This document shows positions 6,341-14,766 of a DNA stretch of 52,717 nt, piece by piece. Origin of the DNA: Opitutus sp. (lineage in GTDB: Bacteria > Verrucomicrobiota > Verrucomicrobiia > Opitutales > Opitutaceae). The stretch lies in contig SIBG01000020.1 of assembly GCA_009695305.1 (NCBI GenBank), positions 1 through 52,717 of the forward strand, given 5' to 3'. The translations under genes and the position numbers were made by a program. Position 1 is the first letter of the stretch. Each line of letters starts with the position of its first letter. Below the pieces are notes generated by a model. That model was not told where the DNA came from, ran no database searches, and was given only the letters and a program-made list of their open reading frames with translations.

Positions 6341-8098
6341 ATGGCCGCTGAAGAAAAAAAAGAAATCATCGTGCAAGGCATCTCCGCCTCGCCGGGCATC
6401 GCCCATGCCCAGATTTTTCTCTACATTCAGAGCGACGTCGAGGTGCCGAGCTATCTGGTCGATGCCGAGAAGCGGGGCGAGGAAGTGGCGCGGTTCGACC
6501 GGGCGCTGCTGGCCACGCGCCACCAGATCTCAAAAATCAAGCAGGAGGTGGAGAAAAACATTGGCCCCGAGGAGGCGTTGATTTTTGACGCCCACCTGAT
6601 GGTGCTCGAGGATCAGGCGCTGATCGGCGAAACGCTCCGCGAGTTTGAGTCCACCGGGCGCAACATGGAGACCTGTTTCAACAAGGTCTCGGCGCGCTAC
6701 ATCAAGGCGTTCTCGGAGATTGATGACGAATACCTGCGCGAGCGCGGGGGCGATATCCGCGATGTCGCGCAGCGCCTGCTGCAAAATCTGCTCGGCCAGG
6801 CGGAAAACGCCCTGAGCCATCTCGCCGCCCAGCGCATTGTCGTCGCCAACGATATCTCGCCCTCGGACTCGGCCAACATCGACCGCAGTGCGGCGCTCGT
6901 GACGGACTCCGGCAGCAAGACGAGCCACGCGGTGATCGTCGCGCGCTCCCTGAAGGTGCCCGCGGTAGTCGGTGTGCGCGATCTCACGAAACGCGTGCAG
7001 AGCGGCGACTGGGCCCTGGTCGACGGCTACGATGGGGTGGTCATCCTTAACCCGTCCGAGACGACGTTGTTTCGTTATGGCAAGATCCAGGAACAGAAAA
7101 AATCCTTTGAGACCCGCCTGTTCGAGGCCAACGACCAGCCGGCGATCACGCTCGATGGCGTGCCGGTGACCCTGCTGGCGAACATCGAGAAGGTGGAAGA
7201 AGTGAAGCTCGTGCAGGACTACCGCGCCGAGGGGGTGGGGCTCTACCGCACGGAATATCTCTACCTCAATTCGGCGCGCATGCCGACGGAGGACGAGCAG
7301 TTTCTCGCCTACAAGACGGTGGCGGAATCGCTCGCCCCGCGCCCGGTGATCATCCGCACGCTCGATCTCGGCGGGGACAAGCCGATGGCGGGCAACCCGG
7401 ATTTGTTTCCGAAGGAGAGCAACCCGTTCATGGGGTTTCGCGCGATCCGGTTCTGCCTCGAGCATCAGGATATCTTCAAGGTCCAGCTCCGCGCCATCCT
7501 CCGGGCGAGTGCCCATGGCAAGGTGCGCCTGATGTATCCGATGATCAGCGGGGCCGAGGAACTCGCCCGCGCCAACGCCGTGCTCCGCACCTGCATGGCC
7601 GAGTTGAAGGAGCGCGGCCAGGCGTTCGACGAAAAGCTCGCGGTCGGGGCGATGATCGAGATTCCCAGTGCGGCGACCACCGCCGATCTGCTCGCGAAGG
7701 AGTGCGCGTTTTTCAGCATCGGCACGAACGACCTCATCCAATACCTGCTCGCGATCGACCGCGTGAACGACCGCATCGCCCACCTCTACGAGCCGACGCA
7801 CCCGGCCGTCATCCGCACGCTCAAGCACATCGTCGATGAGGCGCACAAGCAGCAGGTGCCCGTCAGCGTGTGTGGCGAGATGGCGGGCGATCCGGTCTTT
7901 GCCCCGCTGCTGCTCGGGCTGGGCGTCGACGGCTTGAGCATGGCGCCGGCGTGGCTGCCGTCGGTGAAATATCTCGTGCGGGCGATGACGATGGCCGATG
8001 CGCGGGCGCTGACGGCGGAAGCGCTCACGCTGAGCTCGCCCAAGGAAATTTACGCCCGGTGCGATGCGTTTTACCGGGCGCGGGTGAAAATGGAATAA
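6341..8098 (+). CDS. ptsI: Phosphoenolpyruvate-protein phosphotransferase (PTS enzyme I)
   Basis: Enzyme I takes phosphate from PEP onto a histidine and passes it to HPr, at the head of the sugar phosphotransferase system or of a regulatory phosphorelay. At 585 residues it has the normal full length. The ATG at 6341 gives MAAEEKKEIIVQGISASPGIA, which matches the usual N-terminus. The phosphohistidine is His196 in SKTSHAVIVARS. The PEP-binding barrel shows VGLYRTEYLY, LDLGGDKP, GTNDLIQYLLAIDR and the catalytic cysteine in VCGEMAGD. No HPr or EII gene is in the window, so whether it serves sugar uptake or only regulation cannot be said. It lies 85 bases after ispE. Confidence 0.96.
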   Translation: MAAEEKKEIIVQGISASPGIAHAQIFLYIQSDVEVPSYLVDAEKRGEEVARFDRALLATRHQISKIKQEVEKNIGPEEALIFDAHLMVLEDQALIGETLREFESTGRNMETCFNKVSARYIKAFSEIDDEYLRERGGDIRDVAQRLLQNLLGQAENALSHLAAQRIVVANDISPSDSANIDRSAALVTDSGSKTSHAVIVARSLKVPAVVGVRDLTKRVQSGDWALVDGYDGVVILNPSETTLFRYGKIQEQKKSFETRLFEANDQPAITLDGVPVTLLANIEKVEEVKLVQDYRAEGVGLYRTEYLYLNSARMPTEDEQFLAYKTVAESLAPRPVIIRTLDLGGDKPMAGNPDLFPKESNPFMGFRAIRFCLEHQDIFKVQLRAILRASAHGKVRLMYPMISGAEELARANAVLRTCMAELKERGQAFDEKLAVGAMIEIPSAATTADLLAKECAFFSIGTNDLIQYLLAIDRVNDRIAHLYEPTHPAVIRTLKHIVDEAHKQQVPVSVCGEMAGDPVFAPLLLGLGVDGLSMAPAWLPSVKYLVRAMTMADARALTAEALTLSSPKEIYARCDAFYRARVKME

Positions 8099-8193
8099 GC
8101 GGTTGTGGCGCGCCGAAAGCGGCGTAACATGTCCGTTACACCTCTCTGATTGCGAATCTTACGCGACCACTCATAACGCCAGCACGATCCACC

Positions 8194-8835
8194 GTGAAAT
8201 TTTGCCGAGCACTTCCCTCGATTATTGCCGTGGTCAGCCTGCTGGTTGGGGTGTGGTCGAGCGCCGGCTGCAGAAATTTGTTTGTGGCGCGGCAGCGCGT
8301 GCAGGTGGACGCGATTAGCGCACCCGGAGCCGCCAAACTTGCGGGCCAGTCCTACCGCCTCGTGGCCCGAAAATCTGTCGTGAACAGCCAGCAGGCGCAA
8401 CTCCTGGTGATTAGGGCCTGCCTAAACGCCGCGCTGATCAGCAAAGGCATGTTTGAATCGCCGCCGAATGTGCCGCCGGATGTTTTCATCGAGGTGTCCT
8501 ACGGCATGGATATGGCGGCGCGGGTTGACCCTTCGACCCGCGAAAGTTACCTCCAGCTGTCGGCCCGCCCGAACAGCACGCGTTCGCTGGATGGGACGAA
8601 GGACGAGGAAGTGTGGGATGTGCGCGTGGCAATCATGGGTCTGGCCGGGCGGTTGGAAACCGCGATGCCGATGCTGTGCACCATCGCGGCTGGCAACGCG
8701 GGTTTGGACACCCGGGTCGAGACCACGATCCAAGTGCTCGAAAATTCGCCGGAGGTCACGGCGGTGCGCAACGCCGCCATCAAGATCCTCGACTCCCACA
8801 ACCCGCCCGCACCGGCGCCCTCGGCGGCAAAATAA
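8194..8835 (+). CDS. Putative lipoprotein, unknown function
   Basis: A 213-residue protein starting at GTG 8194. The N-terminus is a lipoprotein signal sequence: MKFCR, a hydrophobic run and the lipobox S-S-A-G-C at about residue 26. The mature domain, with YRLVARKS, VFIEVSYGMD and VWDVRVAIMG segments, has the alternating strand pattern of small periplasmic domains of the DUF4136 kind, but I cannot assign it to a family with certainty. A proline/alanine tail ends the protein. It is separated from ptsI by 95 bases and converges with the next gene, so it is probably a single-gene unit. Confidence 0.75.
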   Translation: MKFCRALPSIIAVVSLLVGVWSSAGCRNLFVARQRVQVDAISAPGAAKLAGQSYRLVARKSVVNSQQAQLLVIRACLNAALISKGMFESPPNVPPDVFIEVSYGMDMAARVDPSTRESYLQLSARPNSTRSLDGTKDEEVWDVRVAIMGLAGRLETAMPMLCTIAAGNAGLDTRVETTIQVLENSPEVTAVRNAAIKILDSHNPPAPAPSAAK

Positions 8836-8846
8836 ATTTCTCCTCC

Positions 8847-8885
8847 CACGGCCAAGGGCCGGCGGTGGCAAGGCTCCGGCGGAGC
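8847..8885. terminator. Hairpins between converging genes
   Basis: Two inverted repeats fill the 50-base gap: ccacggcc-aag-ggcc-ggc-ggtgg (8847-8869, with a bulge) and gctcc-ggc-ggagc (8873-8885). Neither is followed by a clear T tract, so they could end transcription from both sides only weakly. Confidence 0.35.
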
Positions 8886-9467
8886 TCAGGTCGTCGGCGA
8901 CGCCGCGGGGGCGGGCGACTCGAAACTTTCTTTGAGCAGCTTCAGCGCGGTCTGGTAATCATTGGACGTCGTGTCGGTGCTCAGCAGGGTAAAGATGATG
9001 GCCACGCCCGACGCCACTTTGACGCTGGCGGTGATATTCAGAAATTCGCCCTTGGGCGGTTCACGACCGACGAGGCTGGCATCGGTGAAGACACAATAGG
9101 TGCCCGAGCCGCGGTGGGGCTCGAGCGACTTGAAGTGGTAGCTGCGTTCGACCGAACCATCGACATACGGCCGGCAGACCTGCGCGAGAAAAGCCATCTG
9201 CCCCGCTTCGGTGGTGAGCCGGCCGTCAGGATCGGGTTGAAACGAGACCTGCAGTTCGACCTTCTGTTTGGGGGCGACGAGTTTGGCGGTGATGATTCCG
9301 CGTTCATCGCGTCCACTGGAATAGACGTAGCCTTCGGGCACCGAGATGGTCACCCGGTGGTTCTGAAACAGGAAGAGTGTTTCCGTGCGCGCCGCTTCCT
9401 TCGCGAGCACGCGACCCGCAGTGGCGAGCAACGCCAAGAGGGCCAGAAATTTGAGCAGAAGTTTCAT
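8886..9467 (-). CDS. Secreted protein of unknown function
   Basis: A 193-residue protein with a clear signal peptide: MKLLLKFLALLALLATAG, likely cut after V-L-A near residue 22. The mature part reads as beta-strand-rich (TLFLFQNHRVTISVPEGYVYSS, KVELQVSFQPD) and ends with an Ala/Pro/Thr tail. A single Cys pair (residues near 92 and 123) could form a disulfide. I do not recognise a domain. It converges with the lipoprotein gene at 8194 and is preceded by 85 bases of non-coding sequence, so it is likely a monocistronic gene for a periplasmic protein. Confidence 0.75.
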   Translation of the reverse strand: MKLLLKFLALLALLATAGRVLAKEAARTETLFLFQNHRVTISVPEGYVYSSGRDERGIITAKLVAPKQKVELQVSFQPDPDGRLTTEAGQMAFLAQVCRPYVDGSVERSYHFKSLEPHRGSGTYCVFTDASLVGREPPKGEFLNITASVKVASGVAIIFTLLSTDTTSNDYQTALKLLKESFESPAPAASPTT

Positions 9468-9552
9468 GGGGTGGGCGGTCGGCCGGATGGAACGAAGGGG
9501 ACGGTGGGCGCGGAGGAGCGAAAAAGCAAATTCGTCGGCCTGCCGGCCGCGG

Positions 9553-10179
9553 TCAGATCAGCGCGGCGAGCTGCCACGCGCCGAAGCCGGCGATGACGAG
9601 GCCGGAGGCGAAGTTGATCGTGCGCAGGCCGCCGTGCGCCAGCTGGCGACCAAGCCAGCCGGCGGCGCTGCTGAGCAGGAGCCACCACGCGGCGGAGCCG
9701 AGAAACACCCCGAGCACTAGCCGGAACGCGGGCCAGCCACCGCCCGCGGTCGCACCGACCCCGAGGCCCGCGAAGATGCCGACGAAGGAGAGGATCGTCA
9801 GCGGGTTGGCGAGCGTGAGCCCAACGAGGGAGAAATAGGCGGCGGAAAGTTTGCCCGCCTTTGCTTCGCAGAGCGGAGTTTCGGCGCGACCGGCATCGCC
9901 CGGTTTCGCGCGGAGCGTCGCGAGACCGAGGTAAAGCAGGAACACTCCGCCGCCGAGTTGGAGCAGTGCGCGGTGGTCGAGGAGCACCCTCGTGATGGCC
10001 GTCAGGCCGAGAGCGGCGACGGCCCCATAGAGCGCGTCGGCGGTCGCGGCGCCGAGCCCGGAGACGAAGCCAGCGAGGCGACCGTCCGCCAGGGAGCGGC
10101 GGAGACAGAGCAGGCCGATCGGGCCGACGGGCGCGGCGATCGAGAATCCGATGACGAGGCCTTGAACGAGCGGGGACAT
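9553..10179 (-). CDS. LysE-family amino-acid exporter
   Basis: A 208-residue inner-membrane protein of the LysE/RhtB family, which exports amino acids or related small solutes. The start at ATG 10179 gives MSPLVQGLVIGFSIAAPVGPIGLLCLRRSL, where the AAPVGPIG-x-x-x-x-R signature in the first segment is diagnostic. Six hydrophobic segments follow, including LTLANPLTILSFVGIFAGLG (the N-P motif). A longer upstream frame is rejected because it runs through the greA terminator. The substrate cannot be told from the sequence. Confidence 0.88.
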   Translation of the reverse strand: MSPLVQGLVIGFSIAAPVGPIGLLCLRRSLADGRLAGFVSGLGAATADALYGAVAALGLTAITRVLLDHRALLQLGGGVFLLYLGLATLRAKPGDAGRAETPLCEAKAGKLSAAYFSLVGLTLANPLTILSFVGIFAGLGVGATAGGGWPAFRLVLGVFLGSAAWWLLLSSAAGWLGRQLAHGGLRTINFASGLVIAGFGAWQLAALI

Positions 10180-10199
10180 GGCGGGAAAACGTTGGTCAC

Positions 10200-10228
10200 A
10201 AAAAACCCGCCATCCGAGGAGGGCGGGT
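10200..10228 (-). terminator. Rho-independent terminator of greA
   Basis: Read on the minus strand, the stem ACCCGCC / GGCGGGT (10222-10228 with 10205-10211) encloses a 10-base loop and is followed by TTTTTT. It lies 44 bases after the greA stop and just before the lysE-type gene, so the two are separate transcription units. Confidence 0.85.
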
Positions 10229-10271
10229 GTGAGCCGAGAGGCGCGGGCGGGTGGCCCGCGCTCCCAGCGGA

Positions 10272-12116
10272 TTAATTCTTGTCCGCGTAGCGACTGATGC
10301 TGACGACGGTGTAAAACTCCCCGGCGGCGCCGGTTTTTACCTTGATGGCGTCGCCGCGTTTCTTGCCGAGGAGGGCGACGCCGAGGGGCGTCTTGTAGGA
10401 GACGATGTTGTTGTCCGGATCGCCGTCCCACGCGCCGAGGATCGTGTAGCGGGTGGTCTTGCCGGTGGCCTCGCTCTTCACCTCGACGATGGTGCCGGCG
10501 CTGGCCTGTTCGGTGGACGCTTCCTTGAAGTCGGTGATGCGGGCGCGGCCGAGATCCTTTTCGAGGCTGGTCTTCTGCGCCATGAGGACCTGCTGGTCCT
10601 GCTTGGCCATCTTGTATTCGGAGTTTTCCTTGAGATCGCCGTGCTCGCGGGCGGTGGCGATGGCCTTGGAGTTTTCCGGAATTTTCTTGGAGACGATGGT
10701 CTCGTATTCCTCGCGCTTGCGCTCAAAGCTGGTTTTGGAAACGAGCAACTGCTCCTCCTTGCTCTCGGCATCGGCGGCGACGAGGGATTGGATCTTCGGG
10801 AAGATTTTGATGAAGCGCGCGAGGAGCGACTTCTTCGTGAGTTCCTCGAAGCCCTGGTTGAGCATGAGGGTATTCGCCAGATCGCGGGCGGTCTCGGGGT
10901 CGGCGGTGGAGAGGAGGTCGGAGATGAGGTCGGTGTCCTCACTCAGGATGTCGCCGAGCGGGATGCGCCGGGCACTGGCGGCCTGCAGCGCCTCGTAGTC
11001 GATGGCGAAGAAGATGGAACTGAGCAGGCGCGGGGTGATGAGGTCGTTGAGGAGCTTCGCGAATTTCTTCGAGTGGCGGTTCTTGACGACCCACAGGAGG
11101 ACGGGCGCGCGAAGGTTTTGCTCAGTCTGCCAGCGTTTGAGGGTGGCGGCGAGTTCGTCGGCGTGGTCGTGCTCGATCAGGAAGTTGATGCACTCGGTGG
11201 TGAACTTGCCCTGCGAGGTCTTGAGGAGGTTGAACAGGATGTCGCGGCACTCGATCGGGTGCGTCTCGAGGATCAGGTCGAGGAAGCGCGACTGGAAGTG
11301 GACGGGGATCTTTTCGGCGATGGAGGGAAGATCGCGGACGTTGGCGATGAGCGAGGCCTGGGACGGTTCGAAGGCGGCTTCGGAACCGATGTATTTCGCG
11401 AGGTCGTCGCGGATGGCCGCGCCGTTGAGACGCTCAGAGGCATCGAGCTGGTTCGAATCCTTGACGGCATCGGCGACGCCTTTGAGGACGGCGGAGAGGT
11501 CCGCCTTGATGTCCTTCTTGGCGGTGGCGCTGATCAATTCTTCGGCGAGGAGGATGCGGCGGCGGGCGGAGCGGGTGGTGTTGAACTGCTCGAGGATCTC
11601 GTCCTCGGCGGAAATGGGGGTTTCGCGCAGGATATAGCACTCCGTCTTCTTTTCCGGCACGGAGACGCGCGGGTCCTTGGCGACGGCCTTCTTGGCGGCG
11701 GACCACCATTTCTTAAACTTATCCTCGCCGATGACCTGCGCCAGGGTGATTTCCATCTCGATCACGGTGGCGGCGTTGTTCGGATAGGCCTGAAGCGCCT
11801 CGACGACCAGCTGGGCGGGATTTTCGGCGATAAGTTCGGCGATTTTCTTCGGCTCGGTCTCTTTGCGGACGAGCAGGTGCTTTTCCGGCAACACCTCCAT
11901 CGTGTTGAGGCAAAATGCCGGGTCCATCGGGTGGGCCTTCTTGCCCTTGAAGTCGATCAGGAGGCGCTGGGCTGAGTCGTCGTAACGCTTGATCTGGCCG
12001 AATCCCCAGCTCCGGTGAACGACATAGGCGCCCGGCTCCATCGCCTCAAGTTTGGCTTTGGACGCCTTGAGGGACGGGGTTTTGGCAATAAGTGCGGAAA
12101 GGGCTTCGGAATTCAT
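10272..12116 (-). CDS. greA: Long GreA-type transcription elongation factor with N-terminal extension
   Basis: The last ~155 residues are a complete GreA/GreB factor, which makes stalled RNA polymerase cleave its backtracked transcript. The acidic tip of the coiled coil is present as AREHGDLKENSEYK, and the C-terminal FKBP-like domain as VSYKTPLGVALLGKKRGD. Before it lie about 450 extra residues. Residues ~25-85 (PGAYVVHRSWGFGQIKRYD..LIDFKGKKAH) look like a CarD/TRCF-type small barrel that binds RNA polymerase; the rest is helical. Ordinary GreA is about 158 residues. Chlamydial GreA is also over 700 residues, so a long form seems shared in the PVC group. The start is ATG 12116; the gene is single, with its own terminator, and diverges from rsmB. 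Confidence 0.92.
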   Translation of the reverse strand: MNSEALSALIAKTPSLKASKAKLEAMEPGAYVVHRSWGFGQIKRYDDSAQRLLIDFKGKKAHPMDPAFCLNTMEVLPEKHLLVRKETEPKKIAELIAENPAQLVVEALQAYPNNAATVIEMEITLAQVIGEDKFKKWWSAAKKAVAKDPRVSVPEKKTECYILRETPISAEDEILEQFNTTRSARRRILLAEELISATAKKDIKADLSAVLKGVADAVKDSNQLDASERLNGAAIRDDLAKYIGSEAAFEPSQASLIANVRDLPSIAEKIPVHFQSRFLDLILETHPIECRDILFNLLKTSQGKFTTECINFLIEHDHADELAATLKRWQTEQNLRAPVLLWVVKNRHSKKFAKLLNDLITPRLLSSIFFAIDYEALQAASARRIPLGDILSEDTDLISDLLSTADPETARDLANTLMLNQGFEELTKKSLLARFIKIFPKIQSLVAADAESKEEQLLVSKTSFERKREEYETIVSKKIPENSKAIATAREHGDLKENSEYKMAKQDQQVLMAQKTSLEKDLGRARITDFKEASTEQASAGTIVEVKSEATGKTTRYTILGAWDGDPDNNIVSYKTPLGVALLGKKRGDAIKVKTGAAGEFYTVVSISRYADKN

Positions 12117-12223
12117 GGTTGCGTGTGAACGGGCGTGAACCGGAGAGTTGAGCGGACAATAATGAGCCTTGTCAAACTGTGTGTCGAAGGGGTGGTGGGC
12201 GGTCCTTTTCACGGGGGGGGCCG

Positions 12224-13555
12224 ATGAGCGGAGCCGTGGGTTCTCCCCCGACCGGGCGGCCATCAGCCTGGCTGGCGACCGCCAATCTGCTCGGTCGCTG
12301 GCTGGAACGCCGGGAGCGCATCGACACCCTGCTCGACACCCTGCCCCCCGGCCTGAGCGGTCCTGAGCGCGCCCGGTGCCAGCACCTGGTGTTTGGGGTG
12401 GTGCGGCATTATGGCCGGCTGGACGCGGCGCTGGGTCGGCTGATTGCGCATCCGCCGCGGTTTTCGACGCGGGCGGTGCTATTTATTGCGGGATTTGAAG
12501 TGATCGAGGCCGCAGGCGGCGACGACGCCACGGGCCGGATCGCCCGGACGGTGCATCACGCGGTCGAGCAGACGAAGACGCTGGCGAGTCCCGCCGAAGC
12601 GCGGCTCGTCAATGCCGTGGTCCGCAAACTGATCCCCGTGCTCGCCACCCCGCCGCCGGCGGCGACGGCCGAGCCCGCCGTGCTCGCGGAATATTTTTCG
12701 CATCCGGAGTGGTTGGTGCGCTTTTGGCTGGCGCAGTTCGGCGCGGAGGCGACGCGCGCGCTGCTCGAATGGAATCAACAGCCGGCGACGGTCTATGCGC
12801 GCTGGCGGGCTGGCGCGGACGAACCGATTCCCGGTTTCCTGAAACCGACGGCGTGGGCGGGTTTTTTTGAAGTAGCCTCGGGCCGGTGGACCGACGTCGA
12901 GCCGCTGCTGAAGAGCGGGAAAATTTATGTGCAGGATCCGGGCACGCGGCTCGCGGTCGAGTTGCTGGCACCGCAGGCGGGCGAGACGGTGCTCGATTTG
13001 TGCGCGGCGCCGGGCGGGAAAAGCCTGATGATTGCCGATGCCATGAAGTTGGGCCAAGTCGTCGCGATGGACCTGCCGATCGAGCCGGGCAAGTCGGGGG
13101 CGCGCATCGACCGGCTCGCGCAAAATCTTTCGCGCGCGAGCGGCGTGGAGGTGGCCGTGGTGCAGGCGGACTTGCTCAAGAATCCCGAGATGAGCCTCCG
13201 CGAGCACAAACTGCCGGCGAGCTTTGCGGCGGTGCTGCTCGACGCACCGTGTTCGAACACCGGCGTGATGCGGCACCGCGCCGACGTGAAGTGGCGGTTG
13301 CAGGCGGGCGATTTCAAAAAACATCCGAAGCAGCAGCTCGCGCTCTTGCACGCGGCGTCCCGGCTGGTCGCGCCCGGTGGGCGGCTCGTCTATTCGACCT
13401 GCAGCATCGACGCCGAGGAAAACGAGCGGGTGGTCGCGGAATTTTTCAATAGCCGCGCGGGCGGGCCGTTCAAGTTGGAGGCGAGTGTGATCGGCTTCCC
13501 GTGGGTGACGGGGCACGACGGGGCGGCGGCGTTTCTGCTGCGGCGTGGATCGTAG
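12224..13555 (+). CDS. rsmB: RsmB/NOP-family 16S rRNA (cytosine-C5) methyltransferase
   Basis: A SAM-dependent enzyme that methylates a cytosine of ribosomal RNA. The 443-residue protein has an N-terminal NusB-like helical domain (about residues 1-150) followed by the methyltransferase domain. Motif I is DLCAAPGGKS near residue 262. Motif IV is LDAPCSNTGVMR with the release cysteine, and motif VI is VYSTCSIDAEENE with the catalytic cysteine. The N-terminal domain and overall length fit RsmB (Sun) better than RsmF. The start at ATG 12224 is chosen because the frame upstream is unrelated to the family. Its 3' end lies 17 bases from the converging protease gene. Confidence 0.92.
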   Translation: MSGAVGSPPTGRPSAWLATANLLGRWLERRERIDTLLDTLPPGLSGPERARCQHLVFGVVRHYGRLDAALGRLIAHPPRFSTRAVLFIAGFEVIEAAGGDDATGRIARTVHHAVEQTKTLASPAEARLVNAVVRKLIPVLATPPPAATAEPAVLAEYFSHPEWLVRFWLAQFGAEATRALLEWNQQPATVYARWRAGADEPIPGFLKPTAWAGFFEVASGRWTDVEPLLKSGKIYVQDPGTRLAVELLAPQAGETVLDLCAAPGGKSLMIADAMKLGQVVAMDLPIEPGKSGARIDRLAQNLSRASGVEVAVVQADLLKNPEMSLREHKLPASFAAVLLDAPCSNTGVMRHRADVKWRLQAGDFKKHPKQQLALLHAASRLVAPGGRLVYSTCSIDAEENERVVAEFFNSRAGGPFKLEASVIGFPWVTGHDGAAAFLLRRGS

Positions 13556-13572
13556 GGCGGCGCATTTTCAAG

Positions 13573-14766
13573 CTACGGCACAAGTTCGAAGACGGGGACG
13601 CGTTTTTCGGACTCGGTGGTGCCGTGCAGGAAGGTGAACGCGATCGTGTTGGCGGTCGCGACCAGCTGGTCGTAGCGGTGGAGGCCCCACTGGGCGACGG
13701 GCTCGCCGTTCACGCGGACGACGAGGTCGCCGGGCTGCACGCCGGCGATCTCCGCGGGCGAGGCGGCCACGACGCCGGCGATCCGCCAGTAGGCGGGCGT
13801 CTTGTTGAAACTCAGCCCGGCGCTGCGGCGCGAGGGTGAGACGATGGGGTCGTGCGAATCGCGCTGGAAGATCACGCGGTCGTGCGTCTGGTCGAAGGTG
13901 ACGGTGAAGTTTTTGAGAATTTCGCCGCCGATGGCGGAGAGTTCGTCGGTGAGATCAACGATGGGGCGGGGCAGATTGAAATCGCCGAGCACGAGCGTTT
14001 CGGCGAGCCGGCCGATTTGCTGCGGTCGATCTCCCGTGAGTGTGCCCACGGTTCCGCCAGCGCGCGGGGGAGCGGCGTAGCGGAGTTCAAGGCCGACGGG
14101 GTTGAGGCTGAGCGGGGCGTCGCTGCCGGAATCGACGCGGGCGATGATGGTGCGGTCGCCGAGGCGAATGCGGATGAGCGGGGTCTTGCCGGAGTCGTCG
14201 AGCGGCACGGTGGTGCCGGGGATGAGCGCGGTGGTGTTGGCGGGCTGCACGAGCACGCGGTTGTGCGGATAGTCGAGCGTGAGGAGCGTTTCGCGGAAGA
14301 GCGGGAAACCGAGGACCCCGTCGATTTTCACCCCGAGGTGCGCGGAGAGCGGGGCGCAATCATAGACGAGCACGGCCACGTCGTCGAATCGCGCCTCGCC
14401 GAGTTCGAGTCGGCGCAGCGTGGCGGGGGGGAGCTCGGCGGTCTCGCCTTCGGCCGAGCGGACGCGCACCGGTGGGGCCCCGGGCGGCGGCGCGTCCTTC
14501 GCGGCGTGACGTTTCGCGAGCGCGGGCGTGAGGAGCGTGACGGTCGAACCGGTGTCCACGAGGAAATGGTAGGGGCCGGCGCGGTCCAGTTTGACGTCGA
14601 CGACGAGCAGGTGGCCGAGTGCCTGGGCCGGCAGGATGATGAGCGGCGAGCCGAGGGTCGTGCGGCCGGGCTGGGGCGGGGCGGGGCGAAAGGGCGTGGA
14701 CCATGCCGCGCAGCCTCCGAGCAGCAGCGCGGCGCAGGCGGCGAGCGGCGGGAGGTTTTTTTTCAT
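13573..14766 (-). CDS. Retropepsin-like aspartyl protease lipoprotein with PDZ domain
   Basis: A 397-residue envelope protein. The start ATG 14766 gives a lipoprotein signal, MKKNLPPLAACAALLLGGC (cysteine at residue 19). It has two aspartyl-protease halves with FLVDTGSTVTLL near residue 70 and ARVDSGSDAPLSL near 200, both with the D-T/S-G active-site triad, so a single chain could form a pepsin-like site. A PDZ domain follows at about residues 310-385 (AEIAGVQPGDLVVRVNGEPV). The family is known as clan AA aspartic peptidases with PDZ. It shares an ATGA overlap (14763-14766) with the upstream MFS transporter gene, so the two are translationally coupled. The substrate is unknown. Confidence 0.88.
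   Translation of the reverse strand: MKKNLPPLAACAALLLGGCAAWSTPFRPAPPQPGRTTLGSPLIILPAQALGHLLVVDVKLDRAGPYHFLVDTGSTVTLLTPALAKRHAAKDAPPPGAPPVRVRSAEGETAELPPATLRRLELGEARFDDVAVLVYDCAPLSAHLGVKIDGVLGFPLFRETLLTLDYPHNRVLVQPANTTALIPGTTVPLDDSGKTPLIRIRLGDRTIIARVDSGSDAPLSLNPVGLELRYAAPPRAGGTVGTLTGDRPQQIGRLAETLVLGDFNLPRPIVDLTDELSAIGGEILKNFTVTFDQTHDRVIFQRDSHDPIVSPSRRSAGLSFNKTPAYWRIAGVVAASPAEIAGVQPGDLVVRVNGEPVAQWGLHRYDQLVATANTIAFTFLHGTTESEKRVPVFELVP

Noticed and set aside
11449..11460. A tRNA-like ggttcgaatcc (T-loop wording)
   Set aside because: It lies inside the greA coding sequence and no tRNA arms fold around it.
10251..11975. A long plus-strand frame opposite greA
   Set aside because: Composed of Gly/Asp/Glu/Val repeats mirroring codons of greA; no family resemblance and greA motifs are intact.
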